Part shown: piece after piece, positions 40,405 to 48,646 of the stretch
Layout: the number at the start of each line of letters is the position of its first letter
Numbering within the stretch: position 1 is the stretch's first letter
Assembly: GCA_025936825.1 (NCBI GenBank)
Contig: JAICSO010000002.1
Coordinates: forward strand, 372,001 to 436,000
Source of the DNA: Terriglobales bacterium
Lineage (GTDB): Bacteria > Acidobacteriota > Terriglobia > Terriglobales > Acidobacteriaceae
DNA length: 64,000 bases
Direction of reading: 5' to 3'
Program-made: the position numbers and the translations under genes
The notes under the pieces: model-generated
Databases searched by the model: none
What the model was told of the DNA's origin: nothing
The model's input: the letters and a program-made list of their open reading frames with translations, nothing else

Positions 40405-41457
40405 TTATTCGGCGTCTGCCGCGATCTGGAATGTCCACACCGCGTCGAACATCAGACCGTCACCCTGCGCACGCGCTACATCTCCGCCTGAGAATGGCTT
40501 GGTCTTCGACACTGGGCGCAATACAACGGCATATTCACCGGGAAATAACTCCGCGGCCGGCGAGAGCTTGAATTTCCCAGGACCCAAGGGTTCGTTTTTG
40601 GTGGCGACGCGCTCTTCGAGAAAATGCGAATAGACTTGCCAGTCGGCGGCCGGAGTTGACCGCGCATCTTCTTTGCCCTGAGTTGCGCCAACGATCCGGC
40701 AAGTATTTTGTGCGGGGGTTAGTTTCACGATGGTCGGCTCGTAGTCGCCTGCCGCAATTCCAGGCACGCGCGAAAAATCGACCGTGAATGCAGGCGAAAC
40801 CGTCTGCAACGCGTTTCCGGACGCTGGACTGGGAACTCCCCAGACGTATGTAACCGTCGGCTTCCGGTGAGACATGACTCCGGAAAAAATGCCGCCTGCC
40901 TGCCCCACCATGGAGCCGCCGACCATGGAATTGGTGTGGGCGGCTGCGTCCCAAGCCACCGTATTCACGGCAGTTTGCAGGCCTTGGGTCACCGCAGCAT
41001 CCGCAGCCAGCGCCTTCATCGAAGATGGCTTCGTTTTTGTTTCGGCCAGCTGCGTCTTCTCCAGCGGCAATTCTCTCTGGCTCGATCCTTGCAGCACGTA
41101 CACCTTAGGCATGCGGCTCTTTGAGACCGGCGGCTCAGGCGGAGGCGTGGCGGCCGACTTGGATGCTGCTGCAGGTGACTCTTTCCCTGAAGGGGAGTTC
41201 GAGCCCGCCATCATCGCGTTGAGTTCGTTCTCCGTGACTCCGGCCTTATGCAAGCGCACGAGTTCAGCGGTGGAAGTGTTGTATTTGCCAGGATGCGTCT
41301 GGATATCACGCACCACCACAGACTCCGGCAAGCCGCTCTTCACCATCGTGATCACATCGTCATTGGTGAGAAGCTTTGGAGCCTGTTCCGCATAAACACT
41401 GCCCAGCAACAGCGCGCATATCAGCACGGCAGAAAATAGTACTGTTCGTCTCATCAT
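40405..41457 (-). CDS. Exported protein with LTNDDVITMVKSGL-type segment
   Basis: A 350-aa protein with signal peptide (RRTVLFSAVLICALLLGSVYA). Residues 28-85 have the acidobacterial-type pattern KLLTNDDVITMVKSGLPESVVVRDIQTHPGKYNTSTAELVRLHKAGVTENELNAMM, a small helical motif common in exported proteins, repeated later only weakly. The remainder (about 150-350) is a beta-rich domain with a WGVPSPASG stretch. Function is unknown. GAGGAG precedes the ATG. Confidence 0.75.
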   Translation of the reverse strand: MMRRTVLFSAVLICALLLGSVYAEQAPKLLTNDDVITMVKSGLPESVVVRDIQTHPGKYNTSTAELVRLHKAGVTENELNAMMAGSNSPSGKESPAAASKSAATPPPEPPVSKSRMPKVYVLQGSSQRELPLEKTQLAETKTKPSSMKALAADAAVTQGLQTAVNTVAWDAAAHTNSMVGGSMVGQAGGIFSGVMSHRKPTVTYVWGVPSPASGNALQTVSPAFTVDFSRVPGIAAGDYEPTIVKLTPAQNTCRIVGATQGKEDARSTPAADWQVYSHFLEERVATKNEPLGPGKFKLSPAAELFPGEYAVVLRPVSKTKPFSGGDVARAQGDGLMFDAVWTFQIAADAE

Positions 41458-41508
41458 TTGGATGTTCTCCTCAGTTCTTCTTCACAACTTGTGCGGTGCA
41501 ACCGCCGG

Positions 41509-43620
41509 CTATGGTCCAGTGACGATTGGAGGCACTCCGGTGGGACCGGTGACCCACACCTTCAGCCCGTAAATCGAGTAGTAGTTGCTTGAATTACCGG
41601 AACCTGCAGTGAGTACTGGATAAGTCACGGTGATTGTGTTTCCGTTAACCGTCGCGGGCTGTGACGTAATGCTGGACGACGTGTTCGCAACCAGCAGGTC
41701 GGTCTGAGTACTATCCACTACAAATCCCGGCGCGAGTTTCAAACTGAACTGGTCTTGGCCCGCAACTGGACCCGCAAGCCCCTGCCGCATGACCCCGACG
41801 GTTCCGTTCAGTCCGTAGTAATTCGATACGGGGGATAAAAAATACGGCGAGCCGGATTGATACAGCGAGGCTTGGTTCTGGGGTATGTTGGCCAGCAAAA
41901 CGGTTGCGCGACTCGCGACGAACTGGCCGCCCGCCGCGTAACCGGACTGGCGAGCCTTGACCTGCAGCCCCACCCACGACCAATCGGGAATGCCCGAGGT
42001 ATTGGTAGCAACCGACGCCACGATTTCGTGGTCACTCCAACTCTGAATCGTGAATTGGACTGTATAGAGAGTGCTGGTTTGGTAAGTCTGCGAATTAGAC
42101 CATCCTGAGTTTTGAGACTGGGACTGCAACAGTTGGAGCTGAACCGTCCCGGAACTGTTCCCGAAACCGCAGCCAATAATCGTGTAAGGGTTGGCCTGCG
42201 GATCAGGCGAGTACACGACGCCTTGCCCCTGAATGTTTCCAGCGACGGAGAAAATCGTCGGGGCGCCACCCTGCGCCTCCGACTGTTTGCACCATGCATT
42301 TTGTTTTGGACTTAGCAAGTTGGAATACGCATACGGTGCGGAGATGCTTGTCGGGCGCGCGTTGGACGGCAGCGCTGCAAGGGTTGGGAATGGAGCGGCG
42401 GAAAGCGTATGCGACGAAGGAACCGATGCTTGCCTCTGCTGGTGCAGGACGGCGATGATCGACGAGTTCGCCGCCAGCGAATTCCGCACGCGCCTTCCTG
42501 AAACAACTCTAACTCCCCCGCTCAATGCTGGTAAGAGGGCAGGCTTCACGCCGCCTGTGAAACTTGGATTTGCTGCTGTTCTCAAACCGCCATTGAGTGC
42601 ACCATTGCCTGCCGCGTTTGTGCTGCTTGGGAAACCCGCCAAACCGCCGGAGGCAGCCTTTGGCGGATACGGCTGCGGATTCAGTTGCACGGTTCCACCG
42701 CCACCGGGGAGTGTAGGTGCGAGCTGAGCGGGAGTACCCGGTTGCGAATTGACGGGTGCTGTTGTTGTGGGCGACGGCGTGACTGCGGGCACCAGCATTC
42801 CGCGTGATGGTGAACCTGCGGACGATTGGTTGCTGAGCAATGTCCCGTTCGAGCCGCTTTGACTCAACATCGGCTGTTGCGTAGGGCCAGGATTCATTTG
42901 CACTGGGGTGTTTTGAGGTCCGGAATTTGTTTGAACGAAACCACCAGGCGCGCCACTCTGATTTCCTCCGGACCCGCCGCCTGCGCTCAATGGCGTTAAC
43001 GACTGGCGAATCACGAGTGGCAGATTCACGTCATAGGCGACGTTCTGGCAGGAGCCCCAACTCCCGAGCAGATTTCCCACCGTGGCTTTGGTCAGCGGTG
43101 GCAGCGTACTGCAGGGCGCATTGTTGAACTGGACGGGGCCGACTGCCGGGTTCTTCGCAACTGTCGCCGGCATCAATGTTCCGACGGCCTGCGTGAGGTT
43201 GAGCTTGACGTAAAGGTTTTGATTTAGGGGCGCATTGTTGTAGGAGTACGCGCACCCGTCGTACGACGTCGTGTTTACCGAGGTAAGAGGCGGGTGGACC
43301 GTGGCGATTGGGATCAGATGACTCTGCGTTCCCATGGGTCCGAAAGGCGTATACGGACTCTGGCTGGCTGCGGCCACCGTAATTGTAAGTGCGTTGCAGA
43401 TCGAAGGCCCGAGGTGAGAAGTAGCCTGCGCATCCCAATAGACGAACCCGTAAATGGTGCCAGTCATCACCTGGCGTCCGCCCGGCGGCTGATGTGCCTG
43501 CGGCCCCGGCGGGGTGATGTTGGGATTCGGCGGCCTGGTCGCAGGAATCTGTGCCGCGAGAGTGCCGCACAATGTCGCGGTCGTTAACGCCGTTGCGAGA
43601 CGAATAAGAGATTTGTTCAT
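41509..43620 (-). CDS. Large secreted Gly/Ser/Pro/Asn-rich protein with IPT-like domain
   Basis: A 703-aa protein with a signal peptide (KSLIRLATALTTATLCGTLAAQ). An early stretch (about 55-200) looks beta-rich; the middle (about 215-420) is low-complexity and carries the short words AANSSIIAVLHQQRQ and MLVPAVTP that recur in the next protein. The C-terminal half begins with a GCGFG-type IPT/TIG-like repeat (YTIIGCGFGNSSGTVQLQLLQ). No catalytic site is evident. AAGGAG with nine-base spacing supports ATG 43620. Confidence 0.75.
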   Translation of the reverse strand: MNKSLIRLATALTTATLCGTLAAQIPATRPPNPNITPPGPQAHQPPGGRQVMTGTIYGFVYWDAQATSHLGPSICNALTITVAAASQSPYTPFGPMGTQSHLIPIATVHPPLTSVNTTSYDGCAYSYNNAPLNQNLYVKLNLTQAVGTLMPATVAKNPAVGPVQFNNAPCSTLPPLTKATVGNLLGSWGSCQNVAYDVNLPLVIRQSLTPLSAGGGSGGNQSGAPGGFVQTNSGPQNTPVQMNPGPTQQPMLSQSGSNGTLLSNQSSAGSPSRGMLVPAVTPSPTTTAPVNSQPGTPAQLAPTLPGGGGTVQLNPQPYPPKAASGGLAGFPSSTNAAGNGALNGGLRTAANPSFTGGVKPALLPALSGGVRVVSGRRVRNSLAANSSIIAVLHQQRQASVPSSHTLSAAPFPTLAALPSNARPTSISAPYAYSNLLSPKQNAWCKQSEAQGGAPTIFSVAGNIQGQGVVYSPDPQANPYTIIGCGFGNSSGTVQLQLLQSQSQNSGWSNSQTYQTSTLYTVQFTIQSWSDHEIVASVATNTSGIPDWSWVGLQVKARQSGYAAGGQFVASRATVLLANIPQNQASLYQSGSPYFLSPVSNYYGLNGTVGVMRQGLAGPVAGQDQFSLKLAPGFVVDSTQTDLLVANTSSSITSQPATVNGNTITVTYPVLTAGSGNSSNYYSIYGLKVWVTGPTGVPPIVTGP

Positions 43621-43644
43621 CGAAGCTACTCCTTGCATTTCGGG

Positions 43645-45171
43645 TTAGTGTCCCAGCAACAGGGGACGTTGCGTTCCTTGCTTTATGGTCAAGCTGTTTG
43701 TGTTTCCACTCGGCCAGGGACTAACGCCTCTCGGGCCGACAACTGTGATCTGCAGTGCGTATGCTGAGACGCTTCCGTAATTCATCCACTGTTGCGTGCT
43801 GCCGCTGGACATTTGCGTTGCTGGCCAGCAACCTTCTTCAACCCAAAACACCTGGAACGAGGTCGTCGAGGTGTAGTTCACATTCCAGTTTCCGTTCGTT
43901 GTCGGCACGCCATTTACTGATTGGCAGTAGCTGCTGTCGAAAGTTGTGTGCCGCAGTTGGACTCCGGTGTGCGGATCGAGTTGGAAGCCGGCAGCAAAAT
44001 GAAACTGGTATGTATCCGTCGCACCGGCGAAGCTGAGTCCAGGAGCAGCCGGGATCGGGAACTGCCCGGCCAAGCTTTGCCGCGATACTGCAATGGTTTC
44101 TCCCGGTTGTATCAGGCTGACCGAAGGCGATTCAGCATCTGCCTGCACCTGGCCGCTGGCCGAGTTCACCAGTGCCAGATTGATTCCCGCGGGAATGCAA
44201 CCATTTTGGGACGTCCAACAGCTTGGAGCTTTCAGGATCCCGGATAAGACCTGGTCAGCACGTGCGGCGCTGAAATTGAAGCCGGTGGCTTGGTATAGTT
44301 GCCCGCCCGCTGTCTTCACCACCAGCGTCACATTGTTCGTGTCATATAACCCGCTCGCGTTGGGATCGATCTGCGCAACAATCTGGCGATCGCTCCACTG
44401 ATTGGGCGCTACCTGGAATGTCACTTGTCCCTGGAAATTTTGGTTTCCCGGATTGATGACTGATGTAGGCGCCGCTTGAACCCCGGTCAGATACACCGCC
44501 CCAGGGATCGTTCCAAAACCGCAGCCCTGTATGAGAAACGTCCCATCGGGGCCGGGAACGGGACTGAACCACACGCCGGATTTCTGACCATCGACTCCAC
44601 CGATTCCCACCATGCATGCTTGCGTCGGAATCACATGGCTGCCAGGCTTCTGCGGCTGCTGTGGGTGCGCCTGTGCGACCGCGCTGGGCGCTTGCTGCAT
44701 TGTCGGGGGCACGGTGCGACCGTTCGAGACTCCGCCTCCTGATCCCGGGGAGTTCATGATCTGACTTGCCCCAATCTGGGGTGATGACGCGCTGGCGGGC
44801 GGGTTCAACATTTGCGCCGTGCCGCCGTTCAAGAGCGGGCCGGTGTTGTTGTTCGAGACAGGCCGAACTGCGGGAACCAGCATCGATTGCCCAGCCATGC
44901 TCTGCTTCCTCAACACGGCGATGATCGCGGAATTTGCCGCAGTGCCGCCGGGCATCACTCCAGTAGGACTTATTACAAGTAAGTGCGACATCGCCGATGT
45001 AACTAGCCGGTTCGAGTTCGCACTAGTGTTTTGTAGACCCGGGTTTACGCCCCTGGCTTGCATCAATGTGGTGGCCGGTCTTCCCTGCACCGCTCTGTTG
45101 CTCTGCTGTGCGACGGCGACGCAGCATGATGCGAAGATCAAGAAACCTAAAGCTAAATCTCGTCTCAACAC
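43645..45171 (-). CDS. Large secreted protein, module-sharing paralogue of the next gene
   Basis: A 508-aa secreted protein. The signal peptide is ALGFLIFASCCVAVAQ. It shares AANSAIIAVLRKQSM and SMLVPAVRP with its neighbour at 41509, and a GCGFG IPT-like segment (FLIQGCGFGTIPGAVYLTG), but the order and spacing of the modules differ. GGAGGAG is four bases before GTG 45171 and seven before TTG 45168; either may start the protein. The function is not known. Confidence 0.73.
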   Translation of the reverse strand: MLRRDLALGFLIFASCCVAVAQQSNRAVQGRPATTLMQARGVNPGLQNTSANSNRLVTSAMSHLLVISPTGVMPGGTAANSAIIAVLRKQSMAGQSMLVPAVRPVSNNNTGPLLNGGTAQMLNPPASASSPQIGASQIMNSPGSGGGVSNGRTVPPTMQQAPSAVAQAHPQQPQKPGSHVIPTQACMVGIGGVDGQKSGVWFSPVPGPDGTFLIQGCGFGTIPGAVYLTGVQAAPTSVINPGNQNFQGQVTFQVAPNQWSDRQIVAQIDPNASGLYDTNNVTLVVKTAGGQLYQATGFNFSAARADQVLSGILKAPSCWTSQNGCIPAGINLALVNSASGQVQADAESPSVSLIQPGETIAVSRQSLAGQFPIPAAPGLSFAGATDTYQFHFAAGFQLDPHTGVQLRHTTFDSSYCQSVNGVPTTNGNWNVNYTSTTSFQVFWVEEGCWPATQMSSGSTQQWMNYGSVSAYALQITVVGPRGVSPWPSGNTNSLTIKQGTQRPLLLGH

Positions 45172-45208
45172 CGCTCCTCCTTTATTTGTTCGAGGACTCG
45201 AGGAACCA

Positions 45209-46237
45209 TTAATTGATCGCATTCGCCCGGATACTTATCTGCTTGGCACTATCCCCGCTCCAGTCCGCACTGAACCTGTGATATCCGGACTTCGCGATGG
45301 TGTGATAACTCCCGTTCATGAGGACGGCGTCCGCTTGCATCGAGTTCATATTCCAGTTGTCGCCCCCTGATCCCCCGGTGAAAGTGGTTTCCAGCGTGAA
45401 GCCACGGATCTGGTCCACGGTCACCGGGTGGTTCAGCAGAACCTCCGCACCCTTCGTGCTTCCGTTAGGCCAATTTTGACTATGGTTGACGTTGGCTTCG
45501 GTTTGAGTGGTGCCGTCGGTAAACAGAACGGTTACATCGAGGTTGTCCTTCCCGCCGCGGAGGTCGTCGTCCTTAGTCCAGAAAGTGAATAGAATTTTTT
45601 TGACCTGATTTGGACTGGGGCATCCTGCAGGTTGTGTGTTGATGTCGAGCGAGGGCTTGCTTCCTGTGAACCTATGCGCTCCAAACGACGCGACTGGCAG
45701 ATCGACTCCATTTCCCAAGCCGAACGCCTGGAATTGAGCCATGTCCCAGTTGTCCTCGCTTTGAATGCCTTCTAGTGCGTTAATGGGTGCCAGCATTGGA
45801 CCTGAAATTGGGAGTGCGCTCTGGGCAACTTGTCCTGCCGAAGGAGCGTTGTACCCGGCTTGCGCGGAATGGACGAGCCGAATCTGCTTTATGTCACTTG
45901 GTGGGACGGGGTGGTTGAGGTGAATTGCAACGAAATTGACAGTATTGTTACCCCAACCGACACCGTTATTCACATTGGGAGCGGGCTGCATGTCGCCATT
46001 GGCAAAATGGATTTCGACATCCAGATTGTTCTTTCCGCCGCGCAGGTCATCGTTTCCGGTAACGATTTTGAGGTTGAGCATTCCGACCGTGCATCCGGCG
46101 TTGCCCTGGAGTAGCGTCCGAGACTGCTGGCCGAGAAGGACTCCGCGCCTTGGCTGAGATCCTTGACCGAATGCTGCAGTGGTAATTACCAGGGCGCTGA
46201 GCACTACCAGCACCCGATTCGTATATGGTTTCTTCAT
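45209..46237 (-). CDS. Exported protein with two DDLRGG repeats
   Basis: A 342-aa protein with signal peptide (TNRVLVVLSALVITTAAFGQG). Two copies of a beta-domain of about 130 residues are visible, each containing DDLRGGKxNLDV, a NVN...W-N turn, HPV and DNWDM or DNWNM (repeat 1 about 60-190, repeat 2 about 210-330). The conserved aspartates and the DDLRGG motif suggest calcium binding, but I cannot name the family. It is the first gene of the eight-gene run; GGAG lies nine bases before the ATG. Confidence 0.78.
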   Translation of the reverse strand: MKKPYTNRVLVVLSALVITTAAFGQGSQPRRGVLLGQQSRTLLQGNAGCTVGMLNLKIVTGNDDLRGGKNNLDVEIHFANGDMQPAPNVNNGVGWGNNTVNFVAIHLNHPVPPSDIKQIRLVHSAQAGYNAPSAGQVAQSALPISGPMLAPINALEGIQSEDNWDMAQFQAFGLGNGVDLPVASFGAHRFTGSKPSLDINTQPAGCPSPNQVKKILFTFWTKDDDLRGGKDNLDVTVLFTDGTTQTEANVNHSQNWPNGSTKGAEVLLNHPVTVDQIRGFTLETTFTGGSGGDNWNMNSMQADAVLMNGSYHTIAKSGYHRFSADWSGDSAKQISIRANAIN

Positions 46238-46646
46238 CGCCTTCCGCTCCGTTATCGTTTTTTCGGCTTGCATGGTGCTGAGATACTCCAGCGCACCGCG
46301 AATGGTCAAAGGAACCGCACGTGAAATGAACCTGACACGATAAGCGTCATGATTTCAGTCAGTTAGGGCCAAAGATGAACTGAAGAACCGCTGTTGCAAA
46401 CAGAGTTCACACCGTCGAGGGAGTGCCAACCCTGGCAAAAACTGGAAGGCCGAATCAAAGTGCGGAGACGCGGAAGGCAATTGCGGCAGGGTTTTAGGAC
46501 TGAATGCGCGTTCGCTAACGTTCGATATTTTTTTGCTGGTCCCGGTTCGTGAAGTCGCTAGCTCGGCGACATACGGCTCAGATGGAACTCCAGAAGCCCT
46601 GCCGCTTTGGGAGTCTTGGAATGAAATTCCCGGTGCTTGGAGTTTC
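46238..46646. other. Intergenic region upstream of the exported-protein run
   Basis: No gene is supported. A weak sigma-70-like pair on the minus strand, TTGACC (plus-strand 46304-46309) with TATCTC (46280-46285) and an 18-bp gap, could serve the exported-protein run. A reading frame antisense through 46355-46780 is not accepted. Confidence 0.35.
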
Positions 46647-47513
46647 CTACGCTGCCTCTGGACGATGTAGGGTAAGGTCCATGGTCTCGGACGCGATCTG
46701 AATGCTATCCGCCTTGGACACTCGTTTAAATACTTCGGTATAGATGAAGCTGCTCGCGGACCGGCGCTTCTTGGGGTCAACCACGTAGCGCAAGGTCAAC
46801 TCCAACCAATTACTCGTCACCTTCACATAAACTACAGGCTTCAATTCCAACTGCGGGACGAGAAACTGATGTCGCATTTGCTCCAGATCATGCTCGGCAT
46901 TTTGCAGGAATTCGCGCGTGTACTGCGTTCCGACTTCGGTGAGGATGCGAGTGGCCGCTTCCATATCGCTCTGGTAAGTGATGGGCAGCACGACTTCGTC
47001 CCAGATAAGGGAGAGGTGCTGGGTGTAGTTCAATATCGGCGTCCCGAAAATCATGGAATTGGGAATCAGCAGAATGCGGCCGCTGTACTGATCAGCGCTT
47101 ATCCAAGAGCCAATCTCGAGCAAACGAGTGTAGAAGAATCCAATGTCGATTACATCGCCTGCCATTTTTTGAAGCTCGATGCGATCGCCGGCGGTGTACA
47201 TATGGCCGGTGAAAATGGCGAGGCGCCCGGCGATGCTGAGCAATGGCTCTTTAAGTGCGATGGCGAGACCGGCGCCGATGAGCCCGATCATCGTTCCCTG
47301 GTGCTTGAGCGTGTGGGCCCACAGCATGACGATGACGATTCCAGCAGCAAAGGCAATGATGGTGGTAAAGAACTTGCGTCTGCGATATTGCTCCCGGTGG
47401 TCATGGGTGGCGTGGTGAACATATCCGGCAGCTGCGAAGTGCAGCCCGAGGGCAACCACAACGGCGATGACCGTTCCAATGACGGGTACCGGATATGGCA
47501 GCCAGTGTGGCAT
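46647..47513 (-). CDS. Small-conductance mechanosensitive channel (MscS family)
   Basis: A 288-aa channel. Three N-terminal helices (about 8-30, 50-66 and 75-95; the third pore-like segment AAGLAIALKEPLLSIAGRLAIF) are followed by the cytoplasmic beta-barrel with DRIELQKMAGDVIDIGFFYTRLLEI and RILLIPNSMIFGTPILNYTQ, the MscS signature. It relieves osmotic downshock. Length is slightly short, with the C-terminal domain truncated near residue 280 but intact in fold. It is followed by a channel-like gene on the same strand. Confidence 0.9.
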   Translation of the reverse strand: MPHWLPYPVPVIGTVIAVVVALGLHFAAAGYVHHATHDHREQYRRRKFFTTIIAFAAGIVIVMLWAHTLKHQGTMIGLIGAGLAIALKEPLLSIAGRLAIFTGHMYTAGDRIELQKMAGDVIDIGFFYTRLLEIGSWISADQYSGRILLIPNSMIFGTPILNYTQHLSLIWDEVVLPITYQSDMEAATRILTEVGTQYTREFLQNAEHDLEQMRHQFLVPQLELKPVVYVKVTSNWLELTLRYVVDPKKRRSASSFIYTEVFKRVSKADSIQIASETMDLTLHRPEAA

Positions 47514-47563
47514 CGAGTTCTAGATGGCCGAGGAATGTCGGTCGTTGCCCTGCTTGCGGAGTT

Positions 47564-48493
47564 TCAGGACGCCTTCTTTCTTGGATACGGAATCGTGCGT
47601 TTCTGCAGGATCAAATCGGACATCTGCTCACTGGCATAGGCCCGCAAAACAGCTTGCTTATCTTCGACTGGCACGTTGAGGAAGTCTTTCGCCAACATTT
47701 CAAGAAAGTTTTCGACAGCACCCCCCAACACGGTGCCCGCAATTTTAAGAGCCGGTTGGGATGCGGATGAGCTTCGGTCCGCCAACTCGAGCAGGTACGA
47801 GAGCGCGCCAGCGAGAGCCGTCTCCGGCTCACCCATGTCGAAGTAGTACGTGATAGGAAACTGTGCCATCTGATTGCGCAAGGACGCGAGGTCCGCACCG
47901 ATCGCCATGATCCAATCTTCAGCTCTGTCAGGCGCATCTCGAACGAGGTCGAGATGGTTCTCGCGTTCGCTGTGATGCAGCAAGGTAGCTTGTTGCGCAA
48001 GCGCACGGCGCGATTCGAGCACTGGATAAATAGAAAGCAGCCATGAAACGCTCGCGGTCAACAGGCCGAACCCGATGACGGCTTCAGTTCCGCGGGCCAA
48101 CTGCAGCCAATGCAGCTTCGCGTACGAACCTTCCGATAGAGTTATGAGTGCTCCGAGGGAGACACTCAATGCCTCGACGATCCCCTGATGTGCACTGCCG
48201 CCCGCTGCATGGCTGAATTCGAAGCCATTCGCAAGCTGCGGCAGATAGATGAGAGCGAAGCCCAGCCACGTCAGCCCAGCCCAGCTCACAATGATCAAAA
48301 GAATTGCGGTGGGCCCAGCGTATGTGAGGACCTGCGACCGTTTTCGCGCCAGGAACCGAAAAGTCCGCCAGGTAAGCTTTGCGGTCCAGTCGCTCATTGC
48401 ACCGCGGCCGGTCGGATGGAATAAGGTTTGGTAAACGTCAATGAGAGCTGCGGCTATTAGCAGCACGCCAATCACACTGACGACAATTGCCAT
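47564..48493 (-). CDS. Ion-channel-like membrane protein
   Basis: A 309-aa membrane protein with a 2TM channel-like N-terminal half: helix 1 (about 2-22), a second helix (about 60-85), a possible pore loop (VEALSVSLGALITLSEGS) and a third helix (TEAVIGFGLLTASVSWLLS, about 133-152). The pore loop lacks the GYGD filter of potassium channels, so ion selectivity is unknown. The C-terminal half is helical and cytoplasmic. It lies 50 bp upstream of mscS, on the same strand, suggesting a shared osmotic role. Confidence 0.6.
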   Translation of the reverse strand: MAIVVSVIGVLLIAAALIDVYQTLFHPTGRGAMSDWTAKLTWRTFRFLARKRSQVLTYAGPTAILLIIVSWAGLTWLGFALIYLPQLANGFEFSHAAGGSAHQGIVEALSVSLGALITLSEGSYAKLHWLQLARGTEAVIGFGLLTASVSWLLSIYPVLESRRALAQQATLLHHSERENHLDLVRDAPDRAEDWIMAIGADLASLRNQMAQFPITYYFDMGEPETALAGALSYLLELADRSSSASQPALKIAGTVLGGAVENFLEMLAKDFLNVPVEDKQAVLRAYASEQMSDLILQKRTIPYPRKKAS

Positions 48494-48564
48494 GGATTAT
48501 TGAGGTACGTGGCACGTTCCGAGTTGTACGCTCGCGCAATGCGTCAATAAACGCCACTCACGTT

Positions 48565-48581
48565 ATGTCGTATCACGACAT
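48565..48581. promoter_or_regulatory. Palindrome upstream of xoxF
   Basis: ATGTCGT-ATC-ACGACAT, two 7-bp arms around 3 bp, lies 66 bp before the xoxF ATG in the space between two divergent genes. Its symmetry and position suggest a regulator site. No regulator is encoded nearby. Confidence 0.45.
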
Positions 48582-48646
48582 TTATTCTGCGAGCACTCGC
48601 GTCAGGCCACCTTTCTGTAACCCCTGCATCGAAGGCATGTCGCACG

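Noticed and set aside
46355-46780. Minus-strand 141-codon frame
   Set aside because: It overlaps the mscS end in another frame and has no domain or signal; composition is shadow-like.
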